Origin: Oscillospiraceae bacterium
GTDB lineage: Bacteria; Bacillota; Clostridia; Oscillospirales; Oscillospiraceae
Direction of reading: 5' to 3'
DNA length: 14,001 bases
NCBI GenBank assembly: GCA_029009035.1
Contig: JAQXJQ010000161.1
Span: 1 to 14,001 of the forward strand
The notes under the pieces are model-generated. The model saw only the letters and a list, made by a program, of their open reading frames with translations, did not search any database and was not told where the DNA came from. The stretch's first letter is position 1, and the number at the start of each line of letters is the position of its first letter. The position numbers were made by a program, and so were the translations under genes. Shown in pieces: positions 1 through 6,337 of this stretch.

Positions 1-12
1 CAAACACCGCTT

Positions 13-99
13 GCGCGAGTGGTGGAATTGGTAGACTCGCTGGCTTCAGGTGCCAGTGCTCGCAAGGGCGTGCGGGTTCGACTCCCGCCTCGCGCACCA
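13..99 (+). tRNA. tRNA-Leu, anticodon CAG (copy 1)
   Basis: An 87-nt class II tRNA including an encoded CCA (97-99). The acceptor stem is GCGCGAG (13-19) with CTCGCGC (89-95) and discriminator A96. The anticodon arm is CTGGC-TTCAGGT-GCCAG with anticodon CAG at 47-49, which reads CUG leucine codons. The D arm carries the AATTGGTAGA of leucine tRNAs, a long variable arm follows, and the T arm has GGGTTCGACTCCC. A terminator hairpin begins two bases after the CCA. Its promoter lies to the left of the window. An identical copy is at 404-490. Confidence 0.98.
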
Positions 100-100
100 T

Positions 101-138
101 GTCGGAGCAAGCTACATATCGCTTGCTCCGACTTTTTT
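101..138 (+). terminator. Intrinsic terminator of tRNA-Leu copy 1
   Basis: A perfect 12-bp stem, GTCGGAGCAAGC (101-112) with GCTTGCTCCGAC (121-132), an 8-nt loop, then six T (133-138). A competing weaker hairpin is possible: GACTTTT (130-136) can pair with AAAAGTC (141-147), which would hide the T run. Confidence 0.95.
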
Positions 139-140
139 GT

Positions 141-299
141 AAAAGTCAGAGCGCGCTCATTCCGCTGCTCCTCCTTTCCAAACCGAACCCGCTGCGCTGG
201 GCTTCGATTTGGCTTTGGGCGCAGACCTGAAAGCCTGTGCCTCGAACGTGTTCGCACTTTCCACCGGGATGCTCGAAAGAGTGTCCCGGTTTTCTTTTT
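141..299 (+). ncRNA. Candidate structured RNA between two terminators (copy 1)
   Basis: No gene is visible here. The stretch can fold as hairpin A, 178-187 with 203-212 plus CCC/GGG inside and one C·A mismatch (183/207); hairpin B, 212-216 with 230-234 plus GGG/CCT inside; and a closing terminator hairpin 264-289. It lies after a strong terminator and shows no promoter of its own, so expression would need read-through. Being an RNA gene is inference; it could equally be a decayed repeat or a back-up terminator region. Compare copy 2 at 533-690. Confidence 0.25.
264..299 (+). terminator. Second terminator downstream of tRNA-Leu copy 1
   Basis: An 11-bp stem, CCGGGATGCTC (264-274) with GAGTGTCCCGG (279-289), including two G·T wobbles, closed by a GAAA tetraloop and followed by TTTTCTTTTT (290-299). 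It probably catches read-through from the first terminator or ends a separate short RNA. Confidence 0.8.
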
Positions 300-340
300 C
301 TCCCCCCTGCAAATTTCGCCGTTTTTTCCCAAGAAACCTG

Positions 341-369
341 TTGACAAACAGGCCGCACCGTGCTAATAT
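341..369 (+). promoter_or_regulatory. Sigma-70 promoter of tRNA-Leu copy 2
   Basis: The -35 box TTGACA (341-346) is perfect, the spacer is 17 bp, and the -10 box TAATAT (364-369) is preceded by an extended TGC (361-363). Transcription should begin near 376, about 28 nt before the tRNA. The sequence lies in the part that does not repeat after copy 2. It resembles a strong stable-RNA promoter. Confidence 0.9.
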
Positions 370-403
370 ACATCCTGTCGCTGATGAGTGACAAACACCG
401 CTT

Positions 404-490
404 GCGCGAGTGGTGGAATTGGTAGACTCGCTGGCTTCAGGTGCCAGTGCTCGCAAGGGCGTGCGGGTTCGACTCCCGCCTCGCGCACCA
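404..490 (+). tRNA. tRNA-Leu, anticodon CAG (copy 2)
   Basis: Identical in sequence to the tRNA at 13-99: 87 nt, class II with long variable arm, anticodon CAG, acceptor stem GCGCGAG/CTCGCGC and encoded CCA (488-490). It has its own strong promoter (341-369) and terminator (492-530), so it is probably a separate transcription unit. Two identical genes for the CUG decoder fit a GC-rich genome that uses CTG heavily. Confidence 0.98.
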
Positions 491-491
491 C

Positions 492-530
492 GTCGGAGCA
501 AGCTGCATATCGCTTGCTCCGACTTTTTTT
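492..530 (+). terminator. Intrinsic terminator of tRNA-Leu copy 2
   Basis: A perfect 12-bp stem (492-503 with 512-523), an 8-nt loop differing from copy 1 by one base, and seven T (524-530). The alternative GACTTTT/AAAAGTC hairpin (521-527 with 533-539) is kept. Confidence 0.95.
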
Positions 531-532
531 AC

Positions 533-690
533 AAAAGTCAGAGCGCGCTCATTCCGCTGCTCCTCCTTTCCAAATCGAACCCGCTGCGCTGGGCTTCGAT
601 TTGGCTTTGGGCGCAGACCCGAAAGCCTGTGCCTCGAACGTGTTCACGCTTTCCACCGGGATGCTCGAAAGAGTATCCCGGTTTTCTTTT
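533..690 (+). ncRNA. Candidate structured RNA between two terminators (copy 2)
   Basis: Counterpart of 141-299. Hairpin A is here a perfect 10-bp stem (570-579 with 595-604) plus CCC/GGG with one bulged C. Hairpin B gains a G-C pair where copy 1 has G·T (C at 620). The closing terminator gains a T-A pair at 662/675 where copy 1 has T·G. All three changes are single-sided, so they agree with structure but do not prove it. No promoter of its own is seen. Confidence 0.28.
656..690 (+). terminator. Second terminator downstream of tRNA-Leu copy 2
   Basis: CCGGGATGCTC (656-666), a GAAA loop, and GAGTATCCCGG (671-681), followed by TTTTCTTTT (682-690). The stem has one G·T wobble, against two in copy 1. 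Confidence 0.8.
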
Positions 691-695
691 ATTTT

Positions 696-736
696 AAAAG
701 CCGTCCCAATGTCCATGGACACTGGGACGGCTTTTT
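696..736. terminator. Bidirectional terminator between tRNA unit and fliB
   Basis: AAAAGCCGTCCCA (696-708) pairs with TGGGACGGCTTTTT (723-736). The apex GTCCATGGAC (711-720) is itself palindromic. The stem has a T run on the right and an A run on the left, so it can end minus-strand transcription from the methylase gene, whose stop codon is at 740-742, as well as any read-through from the tRNA side. Confidence 0.88.
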
Positions 737-739
737 CCG

Positions 740-1840
740 TTACTTCTCGCAGAGCGCGGCGATGAGCGGCCAGGTCTCGTTGTCAAACAGGTTCTCGATG
801 AGGTCGGTCAGGTTCTCGTCCAGATGCTCGATCTCCCGGCTGAAGGCGCTCCACAGCGCGGCCTCATCTCCGGGAAACAGGCACCCTTTCTCCCGCCATT
901 GGAGCAGGCACAGGTGGTAGATGAGCAGGCATACCGCACCCGCCATGGCACCTCTGCCGTACAGGGCGTCGTCATTCACCGTCTTATGCCAATGGCGGAA
1001 CACCAGATAACAGGCCAGATTGGTGAGATGACGCTCCCATGCGGGATATGCCCGTTCAAAGGCGGCGCAGGTCTCCCCATAGGTCTTTTTCAGGCCCCAA
1101 AGCTCTTCCTTCCGCCGCTCCAAAAGCTCGCTCCAGGCGGGGCGCAGAGGTTCCAGACCGGCGCAGAATTCCATCAGCCTTGCCGTAAACGCCAGCCTCC
1201 CCTTCCCGCCGGCCTCCAGCGGCTCCGGCTCACATTCCCCCATGGCCTCATATGCGCCAAAGTCGATGCAGTCCTGCAGATCGTCGGCATAGGCCGCCAC
1301 ATCCGCCAGGCGGAGCCAGACGGAACGCCCCTCATCCCCCAGTACCGCCAGCGCACGCCCACGGCTCTCCTCCAATGCGGCAAACAGCTCGGGGTCGACG
1401 CCGTCGAACACCCCGTCCTCCCCGCCGTCATCCCGCTCCTCCAGGCGGAAGGCTTCCGCCTCCATCAGCAGCCGCGCCGCCTCCGGGCAGGATATGGCCA
1501 GCGCCGTCTCGCTGAGGCAGCCGTATTCCTCGGTGAACCGGGGATAGGCAGCGCAATGGGCGCACAGGTGCTCCTCCCCCCAGTCACGCTGGATGGGGCA
1601 CAGGCCGTCCTCCGTCAGCAGGGCGCAAAATCCGTCCTCCCGCAAGGCAAAGCACACATCGCCGTCATCGTCATGGGTGAGGGCGTTTTGGATGGCAGAG
1701 CCGAGGGGTTCGGGCGCGCGCTCATAGTCCGCCAGAGCCTCCTCGTCCGGCACGATGGACCAATCCCTGCAGCAGGTATCGGGGCAATCGCCCCCCATGC
1801 AGCAGAACAGTCTGTTGTACTCCGGCTGCCGAAATTTCAT
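740..1840 (-). CDS. fliB: Flagellin lysine-N-methylase family protein (FliB-like)
   Basis: A 366-aa protein matching the cysteine-rich FliB family, which methylates lysines of flagellin in Salmonella; many anaerobic Firmicutes carry homologues. The N-terminus has the typical MKFRQPEYNRLFCCMGGDC start, with Cys 13, 14, 19, 23 and 24, then Cys 63, 72, 81, 93, 96, 108 and 118. The CPIQRDWGEEHLCAHC stretch and the CPEAARLL stretch are family hallmarks, and the cysteines suggest bound metal or an Fe-S cluster. I chose the ATG at 1838-1840 because a GGAGGGTGA ribosome site precedes it and homology begins there; the frame stays open to 1945 without support. It is a single-gene unit with promoter 1868-1895 and terminator 696-736. 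No flagellar gene is near, so the substrate is uncertain. The C-terminal two thirds is variable and acidic. Confidence 0.85.
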   Translation of the reverse strand: MKFRQPEYNRLFCCMGGDCPDTCCRDWSIVPDEEALADYERAPEPLGSAIQNALTHDDDGDVCFALREDGFCALLTEDGLCPIQRDWGEEHLCAHCAAYPRFTEEYGCLSETALAISCPEAARLLMEAEAFRLEERDDGGEDGVFDGVDPELFAALEESRGRALAVLGDEGRSVWLRLADVAAYADDLQDCIDFGAYEAMGECEPEPLEAGGKGRLAFTARLMEFCAGLEPLRPAWSELLERRKEELWGLKKTYGETCAAFERAYPAWERHLTNLACYLVFRHWHKTVNDDALYGRGAMAGAVCLLIYHLCLLQWREKGCLFPGDEAALWSAFSREIEHLDENLTDLIENLFDNETWPLIAALCEK

Positions 1841-1867
1841 AAACTCACCCTCCGTCATTTTTCTTTC

Positions 1868-1895
1868 ATTATACGCATTTTTGTGCCGTGTGCAA
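1868..1895 (-). promoter_or_regulatory. Sigma-70 promoter of fliB
   Basis: On the minus strand, TTGCAC (1895-1890), a 16-bp spacer, and a perfect TATAAT (1873-1868). Transcription would begin near 1861, about 20 nt before the ATG and just upstream of its GGAGGG ribosome site. No equally good promoter is visible for the divergent carboxypeptidase in the 129-bp gap. Confidence 0.78.
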
Positions 1896-1969
1896 GTTTT
1901 TCCACGGATAGAACGGCAGGTAATTCCACAACCTTGAAACAGCACAATCCAAGGAAAAGAGGAATTGCC

Positions 1970-3100
1970 ATGAAACGAATTACCGCGCTGGCACTATCGC
2001 TTCTGTGCCTGCTGCCCTGTCATGCCCAGGCCGCCGCGCCCACAGGGCTGACCGCCCCCGCCTCCATCCTCATGGAAAAGAGCACCGGGCGCGTTCTCTG
2101 CGAGGAAAATGCCGACACTCAGTACGAACCCGCCTCGGTCACCAAGATCATGACCCTGCTGCTGGTCATGGAGGCCATTGACAGCGGCGCCCTCAGCTGG
2201 GAGGACACCGTCACCGCCTCCGCCCACGCCACTTCCATGGGCGGTTCCCAGATCTGGCTGAAGGAGCATGAGCAGATGACCGTCCGCGACATGGTGAAGG
2301 CAGTCACGGTGGTGTCCGCCAACGACTGCTCTGTGGCGCTGGCCGAGCATCTGGCGGGCACGGAGGAAGCTTTTGTGGATCGCATGAACCGGCGGGCGAA
2401 GGAGCTGGGCATGGAGCACACCCACTTCGTCAACTGCACCGGTCTTCCCGCCGAAGGGCACCTCACCTGCTGCCGGGACATCGCCCTCATGAGCCGGGAA
2501 CTGATCCTCCACCATCCCTCCATCCGGGAATTCACTACCATCTGGATGGACACCCTGCGGAACGGGGCGTTTCAGCTCTCCAACACCAACAAGCTGATCT
2601 TCTACTATGACGGCGCCACCGGGCTGAAAACAGGCTTCACCGACAGCGCGCTCTACTGCCTGTCGGCCACCGCGGAACGGAACGGCATGGAACTCATCGC
2701 CGTGGTCATGCACGCCCCTACCTCCACCGACCGGTTTGAGAGCGCGAAAGCCCTTTTGAACTACGGCTTCTCCACCTTCGCCCTCACCCCCGTCTACCCT
2801 GAGGCGCTGCCCCCGGTGGAGGTACTGCTGGGCGAGCAGAGCACCGTCCAGCCCGTTCCGGCACGGGAATGCGCAGTTTTGCTGGAAAAGTCAAAAGCAG
2901 GCTCGGTCACCACGGAGACCAGGCTGGCCCAGAGCGTAGAGGCTCCCGTGGAACCGGGTCAGAAGCTGGGCGAGCTGGTGGTGTGCGTGGACGGCGACCA
3001 GGTGGACCGCATCGATCTGGTGGCCGCCGCGCCGGTGGAGCGGCTGAGCATCGGCGATATCTTCAGGCGGTTCTTCTCCTCGTTCACTCTGCAGGGGTAA
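1970..3100 (+). CDS. D-alanyl-D-alanine carboxypeptidase (PBP5/DacA family)
   Basis: A 376-aa serine DD-carboxypeptidase that removes the terminal D-alanine from peptidoglycan stem peptides outside the membrane. Residues 1 to about 22 form a signal peptide ending AQA. The three penicillin-binding motifs are present: SVTK (56-59, nucleophile Ser56), SAN (116-118) and KTG (220-222). A PBP5-type C-terminal beta domain follows from about 270 to 355. The tail IGDIFRRFFSSFTLQG looks like the amphipathic membrane anchor of this family. The ATG at 1970 has an AAGAGG ribosome site 7 nt upstream. The frame is open to 824, but that part is antisense to fliB. It is transcribed alone and ends at terminator 3103-3148. 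Clostridia often carry several paralogues, so I give no gene symbol. Confidence 0.95.
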   Translation: MKRITALALSLLCLLPCHAQAAAPTGLTAPASILMEKSTGRVLCEENADTQYEPASVTKIMTLLLVMEAIDSGALSWEDTVTASAHATSMGGSQIWLKEHEQMTVRDMVKAVTVVSANDCSVALAEHLAGTEEAFVDRMNRRAKELGMEHTHFVNCTGLPAEGHLTCCRDIALMSRELILHHPSIREFTTIWMDTLRNGAFQLSNTNKLIFYYDGATGLKTGFTDSALYCLSATAERNGMELIAVVMHAPTSTDRFESAKALLNYGFSTFALTPVYPEALPPVEVLLGEQSTVQPVPARECAVLLEKSKAGSVTTETRLAQSVEAPVEPGQKLGELVVCVDGDQVDRIDLVAAAPVERLSIGDIFRRFFSSFTLQG

Positions 3101-3102
3101 AG

Positions 3103-3148
3103 AAGCGCCGGGGGACCGTTCGTTTTGAACAGTCCCCCGGCGCTTTTT
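3103..3148 (+). terminator. Terminator of the DD-carboxypeptidase gene
   Basis: A 14-bp stem, AAGCGCCGGGGGAC (3103-3116) with GTCCCCCGGCGCTT (3132-3145), plus an inner GTTC/GAAC stem, ending in five T (3144-3148). It lies two bases after the stop codon. In the minus direction the stem is followed by CTTCTTTA, so it may also stop transcription of the convergent esterase gene, whose stop codon is at 3195. Confidence 0.93.
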
Positions 3149-3194
3149 GGAGGATACGGATCATGAGAGAGGATCCGCAGCTTGTATCAAGCCA

Positions 3195-4970
3195 TCAGAA
3201 GGGGAGCACGGTCTTCTCGCCCTGCAGCAGAGGCAGCAGGGTATCCTCGTGGTGATAGCGCACCTGAGAGACCTCGTCAAACACCATGACAGCGTCGGTC
3301 TCAGAGTTCCACTCCGCCCAGCCGGGAGTGCCCTGATAGCACATGGAAATGATCGCGCCGGACATCTTGTCCGCGATCTGAGCGGCCACATCTTCATAAC
3401 CGGCAATGAAGTGGCGAATGAGATTCAGGTTGTAGAACCACAGGGGCACATCACCGGCAGTATGGATGGGCACCACGCCGCCGAACATGGGATAGCTCCA
3501 TGCCTGGACGTACTGATAGCAGGTGCCGCCCACGGCCTCGAAGCCTTCCGCAATTCGATTGCTGTCCATAATGGTACGGTTGTTCATGTACAGGACCTCG
3601 CCCACGGGGTGACCGGGATAGGCGGCCTCAAAGGCGGCCTTGATCTCCTCAGCCTTGTCGCCGTACTTCTTGGTCAGCTTCTCCATGGTCTTGGCCTCGT
3701 CCCAGTTGGCGGGGATAAACTCAGCGTTAAAGATGAACTCAGCCATGGCGGTGGGCAGATTGGGGGTGCCGTAGATCAGATCGCCGCAGTTGGTGGAGAA
3801 CTCACCCAGCACGTTGCCGCACATCAGGGGGATGTCCTTGGACAGTTCCAGAGCACCGGTGATCGCATCATCCAGCACGGGGCCGTCACGGTAACCGGCA
3901 GTCTTGTAGGCAGCATACAGATCATCATAGTCGATGGTCTCGATATCCGCGATATTCTCCGCGGTGATGCCCAGCTCGGCCAGCACCTTCTCGGTCTCGG
4001 CCTGGGCGTCGGCATGGGTGCGGGTCACGGTGGGAGCGCCGCCGGACATGGCGATCGCCTTGTGGAACAGGCCCTGAGCCGCAGGCATACCCATGAGGGT
4101 GGTCACCTTGGCGCCGCCGCCGGACTGACCGGCGATGGTCACATTATTGGGATCGCCGCCAAAGGCCGCGGCGTTGTCCCGCACCCACTCCAGAGCCAGG
4201 ACCATATCCAGCACACCCACATTGGCGGAGTCCTTGTACTTCTCGCCATAGGCGGTCAGGTCAAGGAAGCCCAGCGCGTTCAGGCGGTGGTTGATGGAGA
4301 CGAAGACGATATCGCCCCGGTCCACCAGGTTGATGCCGTCATAGATATCCTGCTGCATGGAGGAGCCGGTGCTCCAGCCGCCGCCGTGGAACCAGACGAA
4401 CACGGGCTTCAGAGAACCGTCCTCGCTGACGCCCTTGGTCAGCACATTCAGGTTGAGGCACTTGGCCTCGTTCTCGATCATCAGCTTCTGGTTGTTCATA
4501 AAGTTGAAGGGGTCCTGCTCGGCCACTTCACCCCACTGGGGGCAGACTTCGCCATAGGCCCAGCAGACCTTGGCGCCGTTCCAGCTGGCCGGCTTGGCAG
4601 CCATAAAGCGCTCCGCGGTGCCGTAGGGGATGCCATAGTACTGGTCGATGCCGTCCACGGAGTAGCCGCAGACCATGCCGCCGGTGGTGTTGGTGAACAC
4701 GGCGCCGGTGGCCACTCTGGTGTCCTCAGCGGGCTTCTCCTCGCCGGGGATCTCCAGGACCTGACCCACATAGATCTTGTTGGCGTCCTTGATCTGAGCC
4801 TTGTTCGCCTCATAGATCTCCTTCCACTTGTCCGCGGAGCCCAGCTCAGCCGCGGCGATCTTGGAGAGATTATCCCCTGCCTTTACGGTGTAGCTCTTGG
4901 CCATCGCAGGAGCCGTCAGGCCCACGGCCATGACCACACAGAGCGCTGCAGCCAATACGCGTTTTTTCAT
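3195..4970 (-). CDS. Secreted LysM domain-carboxylesterase (type B) fusion
   Basis: A 591-aa secreted protein with two parts. Residues 1-24 are a signal peptide (MKKR, hydrophobic core, AMA cleavage site). Residues 26-75 are one LysM domain (SYTVKAGDNLSKIA...IYVGQVLEIP), a module that binds peptidoglycan. After a short linker, about 95-591 is an alpha/beta-hydrolase of the type B carboxylesterase family. Visible are the oxyanion loop HGGGW (195-199), the INHRLNALGFLDL block (226-238), the nucleophile elbow GQSGGG (281-286, Ser283), a likely acid Glu390 and His503 in PIHTAGDVPLWF. The usual elbow is GESAGG, so Gln282 and Gly284 are variants. It probably hydrolyses an ester at the cell wall; the substrate is unknown. 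The ATG has a strong AGGAGG site. No clear promoter is seen in the AT-richer leader up to 5164. An AraC gene lies upstream on the same strand. Confidence 0.92.
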   Translation of the reverse strand: MKKRVLAAALCVVMAVGLTAPAMAKSYTVKAGDNLSKIAAAELGSADKWKEIYEANKAQIKDANKIYVGQVLEIPGEEKPAEDTRVATGAVFTNTTGGMVCGYSVDGIDQYYGIPYGTAERFMAAKPASWNGAKVCWAYGEVCPQWGEVAEQDPFNFMNNQKLMIENEAKCLNLNVLTKGVSEDGSLKPVFVWFHGGGWSTGSSMQQDIYDGINLVDRGDIVFVSINHRLNALGFLDLTAYGEKYKDSANVGVLDMVLALEWVRDNAAAFGGDPNNVTIAGQSGGGAKVTTLMGMPAAQGLFHKAIAMSGGAPTVTRTHADAQAETEKVLAELGITAENIADIETIDYDDLYAAYKTAGYRDGPVLDDAITGALELSKDIPLMCGNVLGEFSTNCGDLIYGTPNLPTAMAEFIFNAEFIPANWDEAKTMEKLTKKYGDKAEEIKAAFEAAYPGHPVGEVLYMNNRTIMDSNRIAEGFEAVGGTCYQYVQAWSYPMFGGVVPIHTAGDVPLWFYNLNLIRHFIAGYEDVAAQIADKMSGAIISMCYQGTPGWAEWNSETDAVMVFDEVSQVRYHHEDTLLPLLQGEKTVLPF

Positions 4971-5164
4971 GTTTGTTCCTCCTTTTCGGTTTTGCGGCTG
5001 CCCATTTCTCAGCTGTTTTTTCCGCCTTCCTGCCCCTCCAAGCGCAAGAATTCGTTAAAACACCCAAATGAGACAACCAATGTTATTTGAATCGTATCGC
5101 AGTTACACAAAAATAGAAATAAAGATTTCCGTCTTGGTTTTGACATTTTCGGTCTTATCGCGCC

Positions 5165-5207
5165 AAAAAAGAGGGTGCCCTGCGGCGTCTCACTCCGCAG
5201 GGCACCC
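5165..5207 (-). terminator. Terminator of the AraC-type regulator gene
   Basis: A perfect 13-bp GC-rich stem (5173-5185 with 5195-5207, GGGTGCCCTGCGG on the plus strand). Read on the minus strand it ends in CTCTTTTTT (plus 5165-5172). It sits 12 bp beyond the regulator's stop codon and separates it from the esterase gene. Confidence 0.93.
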
Positions 5208-5218
5208 CCGGACCTATG

Positions 5219-6304
5219 CTATTTTCTGTTTTTGCGATATTCGCCGGGCGGCATCCCCTCCGCCTGCCGAAAAGCTCTGGAAAAATGGGTCTGGCTCTCA
5301 TACCCCGCCTGCTCGGCCACCTGCTCCAGCCTGAGGTTCGTGGTGCGAAGCAGCTGTTTGGCCTCCTCCAGGCGCAGTTCCCGCACAATGTCGGTAAAGT
5401 TTTTTCCCGTGCCCGCCTTGATCTGTTTTCCCAGATAGGTCGCCTCATAGTGAAAGCGCTCCGCCACCTCGCCCAAAGTGACAGTGCGGTAGTTGCTCTG
5501 TATGTATTTCAGAATGGCAAGCATGGGGATCATGCCCTGCCGTTTGCTATTCCGGCGGTGGACCTCGCAGCTGTCCCCGCACTGGCGCAGGATCTGGGCA
5601 AAGAGCAGCTGCACATAAGCGGCAGTCACCGTGTCGCTGTACTCAACCCGGTTATGGAACTCCTGGAGCAGCTCCCGGAACAGAAAGCGAACGGGCTGCT
5701 CATCCACCACGGAAAACAGCATACAGCCCATGTGGTCATCGCCCGTACTCATGGAGGTATGGAAAAAGTCCAGCAGCACGCTCTCATGGTGCATCAGGTC
5801 GAACAGCGTCCCCTCCACCAGCGTTTCCGGAATGGTGATGGACACCACCTGGCTTCCGTGCTCGGCCAGCACATCGTGCTTCAGATTTGGGGACAAAAAG
5901 CAGAACATCCCCTGTCTCAGGGAAATGCTTTTCTCCTCCAGCCGAAGGGATGCGCCGCCCCGCATCACATAGTCGATCTCAAAGAAGCGGTGAAGATGCA
6001 GTCCCACCGCCTGGTCGTAGGCAATGCGACAAGGTATGATCATGTCCTTTATTACCACCACCGAACTCTCGGCGGCGGAGCTGTTTTTCTCGAAATAGGG
6101 ATACAGGAAGGTGACATCCGACGCCATATGGTCACAGATCTCCTCAAACCCCTCCGGATCCGTCAGGTCCCATTGGCGAAAGGGGCACTCAGGAAGCTCC
6201 TCGCCTTCATATACCAGGCCCATACCGTCCATCTCCCGCACCGCGTCGAAAAAGCTGTACGGCGCCCCGCACTGTTGAAGATGTCTGCTGAGCTGCCGCT
6301 GCAC
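5219..6304 (-). CDS. AraC family transcriptional regulator
   Basis: A protein of at least 361 aa. The C-terminal 100 residues (about 262-361) form the double helix-turn-helix DNA-binding domain of the AraC/XylS family: YIQSNYRTVTLGEVAERFHYEATYLGKQIK, then LRLEQVAEQAGYESQTHFSRAFR and the closing GMPPGEYRK. The middle (about 85-165) looks like a cupin-type sensing domain, with LHLHRFFEIDYVMRG, a phrase typical of sugar-responsive AraC proteins. The ligand is unknown. The coordinates use the first conventional start, GTG at 6304. However, the strong ribosome site (6338-6345) is 33 nt upstream of that codon and correctly spaced for an in-frame CTG at 6331, which would add nine residues (LKKYVYWGD, the first read as Met). 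It has its own promoter and terminator, and may control the adjacent esterase; that is inference from position only. Confidence 0.93.
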   Translation of the reverse strand: MQRQLSRHLQQCGAPYSFFDAVREMDGMGLVYEGEELPECPFRQWDLTDPEGFEEICDHMASDVTFLYPYFEKNSSAAESSVVVIKDMIIPCRIAYDQAVGLHLHRFFEIDYVMRGGASLRLEEKSISLRQGMFCFLSPNLKHDVLAEHGSQVVSITIPETLVEGTLFDLMHHESVLLDFFHTSMSTGDDHMGCMLFSVVDEQPVRFLFRELLQEFHNRVEYSDTVTAAYVQLLFAQILRQCGDSCEVHRRNSKRQGMIPMLAILKYIQSNYRTVTLGEVAERFHYEATYLGKQIKAGTGKNFTDIVRELRLEEAKQLLRTTNLRLEQVAEQAGYESQTHFSRAFRQAEGMPPGEYRKNRK

Positions 6305-6337
6305 ATCGCCCCAATAGACATATTTTTTCAGGTCGAT

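Larger units (their letters stand above)
1..301 (+). repeat. Tandem repeat unit, copy 1 (tRNA-Leu plus downstream block)
   Basis: Direct reading shows that positions 1 to about 301 recur at 392 to about 694, offset 391-392 bases. The tRNA part is identical. The downstream part has about ten substitutions or one-base indels, for example in the first hairpin loop, the T run, and at 183, 228 and 283. Similarity stops just after the second terminator. The copy may begin before base 1, since the match runs to the window edge. Confidence 0.93.
392..694 (+). repeat. Tandem repeat unit, copy 2
   Basis: Second copy of the block starting at base 1: identical tRNA, same two terminators, about ten small differences downstream. 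After about 694 the sequence passes directly into the bidirectional terminator shared with the neighbouring methylase gene. The arrangement implies a local duplication that included tRNA, terminators and the block between them. Confidence 0.93.

Noticed and set aside
157..501. Minus-strand open frame crossing tRNA-Leu copy 2, with the peptide RGARGGSRTRTP
   Set aside because: This is the well-known false peptide produced by translating the complement of a tRNA gene; the frame overlaps tRNA and terminators.
1841..1945. N-terminal extension of the fliB frame
   Set aside because: It covers the promoter and leader; the ribosome site and family homology both mark the start at 1840.
824..1969. Long plus-strand open extension in front of the DD-carboxypeptidase
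   Set aside because: It is antisense to fliB; the real start is at 1970, with a ribosome site and signal peptide.
3147..5090. 647-codon plus-strand open frame
   Set aside because: Antisense shadow of the LysM-esterase gene in GC-rich DNA; rich in His, Gly and Val with no domain.
4971..5164. Promoter for the LysM-esterase gene, for example TTGTGT with AATAAC near 5080-5113 on the minus strand
   Set aside because: Both boxes match the consensus poorly; apart from the AGGAGG ribosome site I see no clear signal in this gap.
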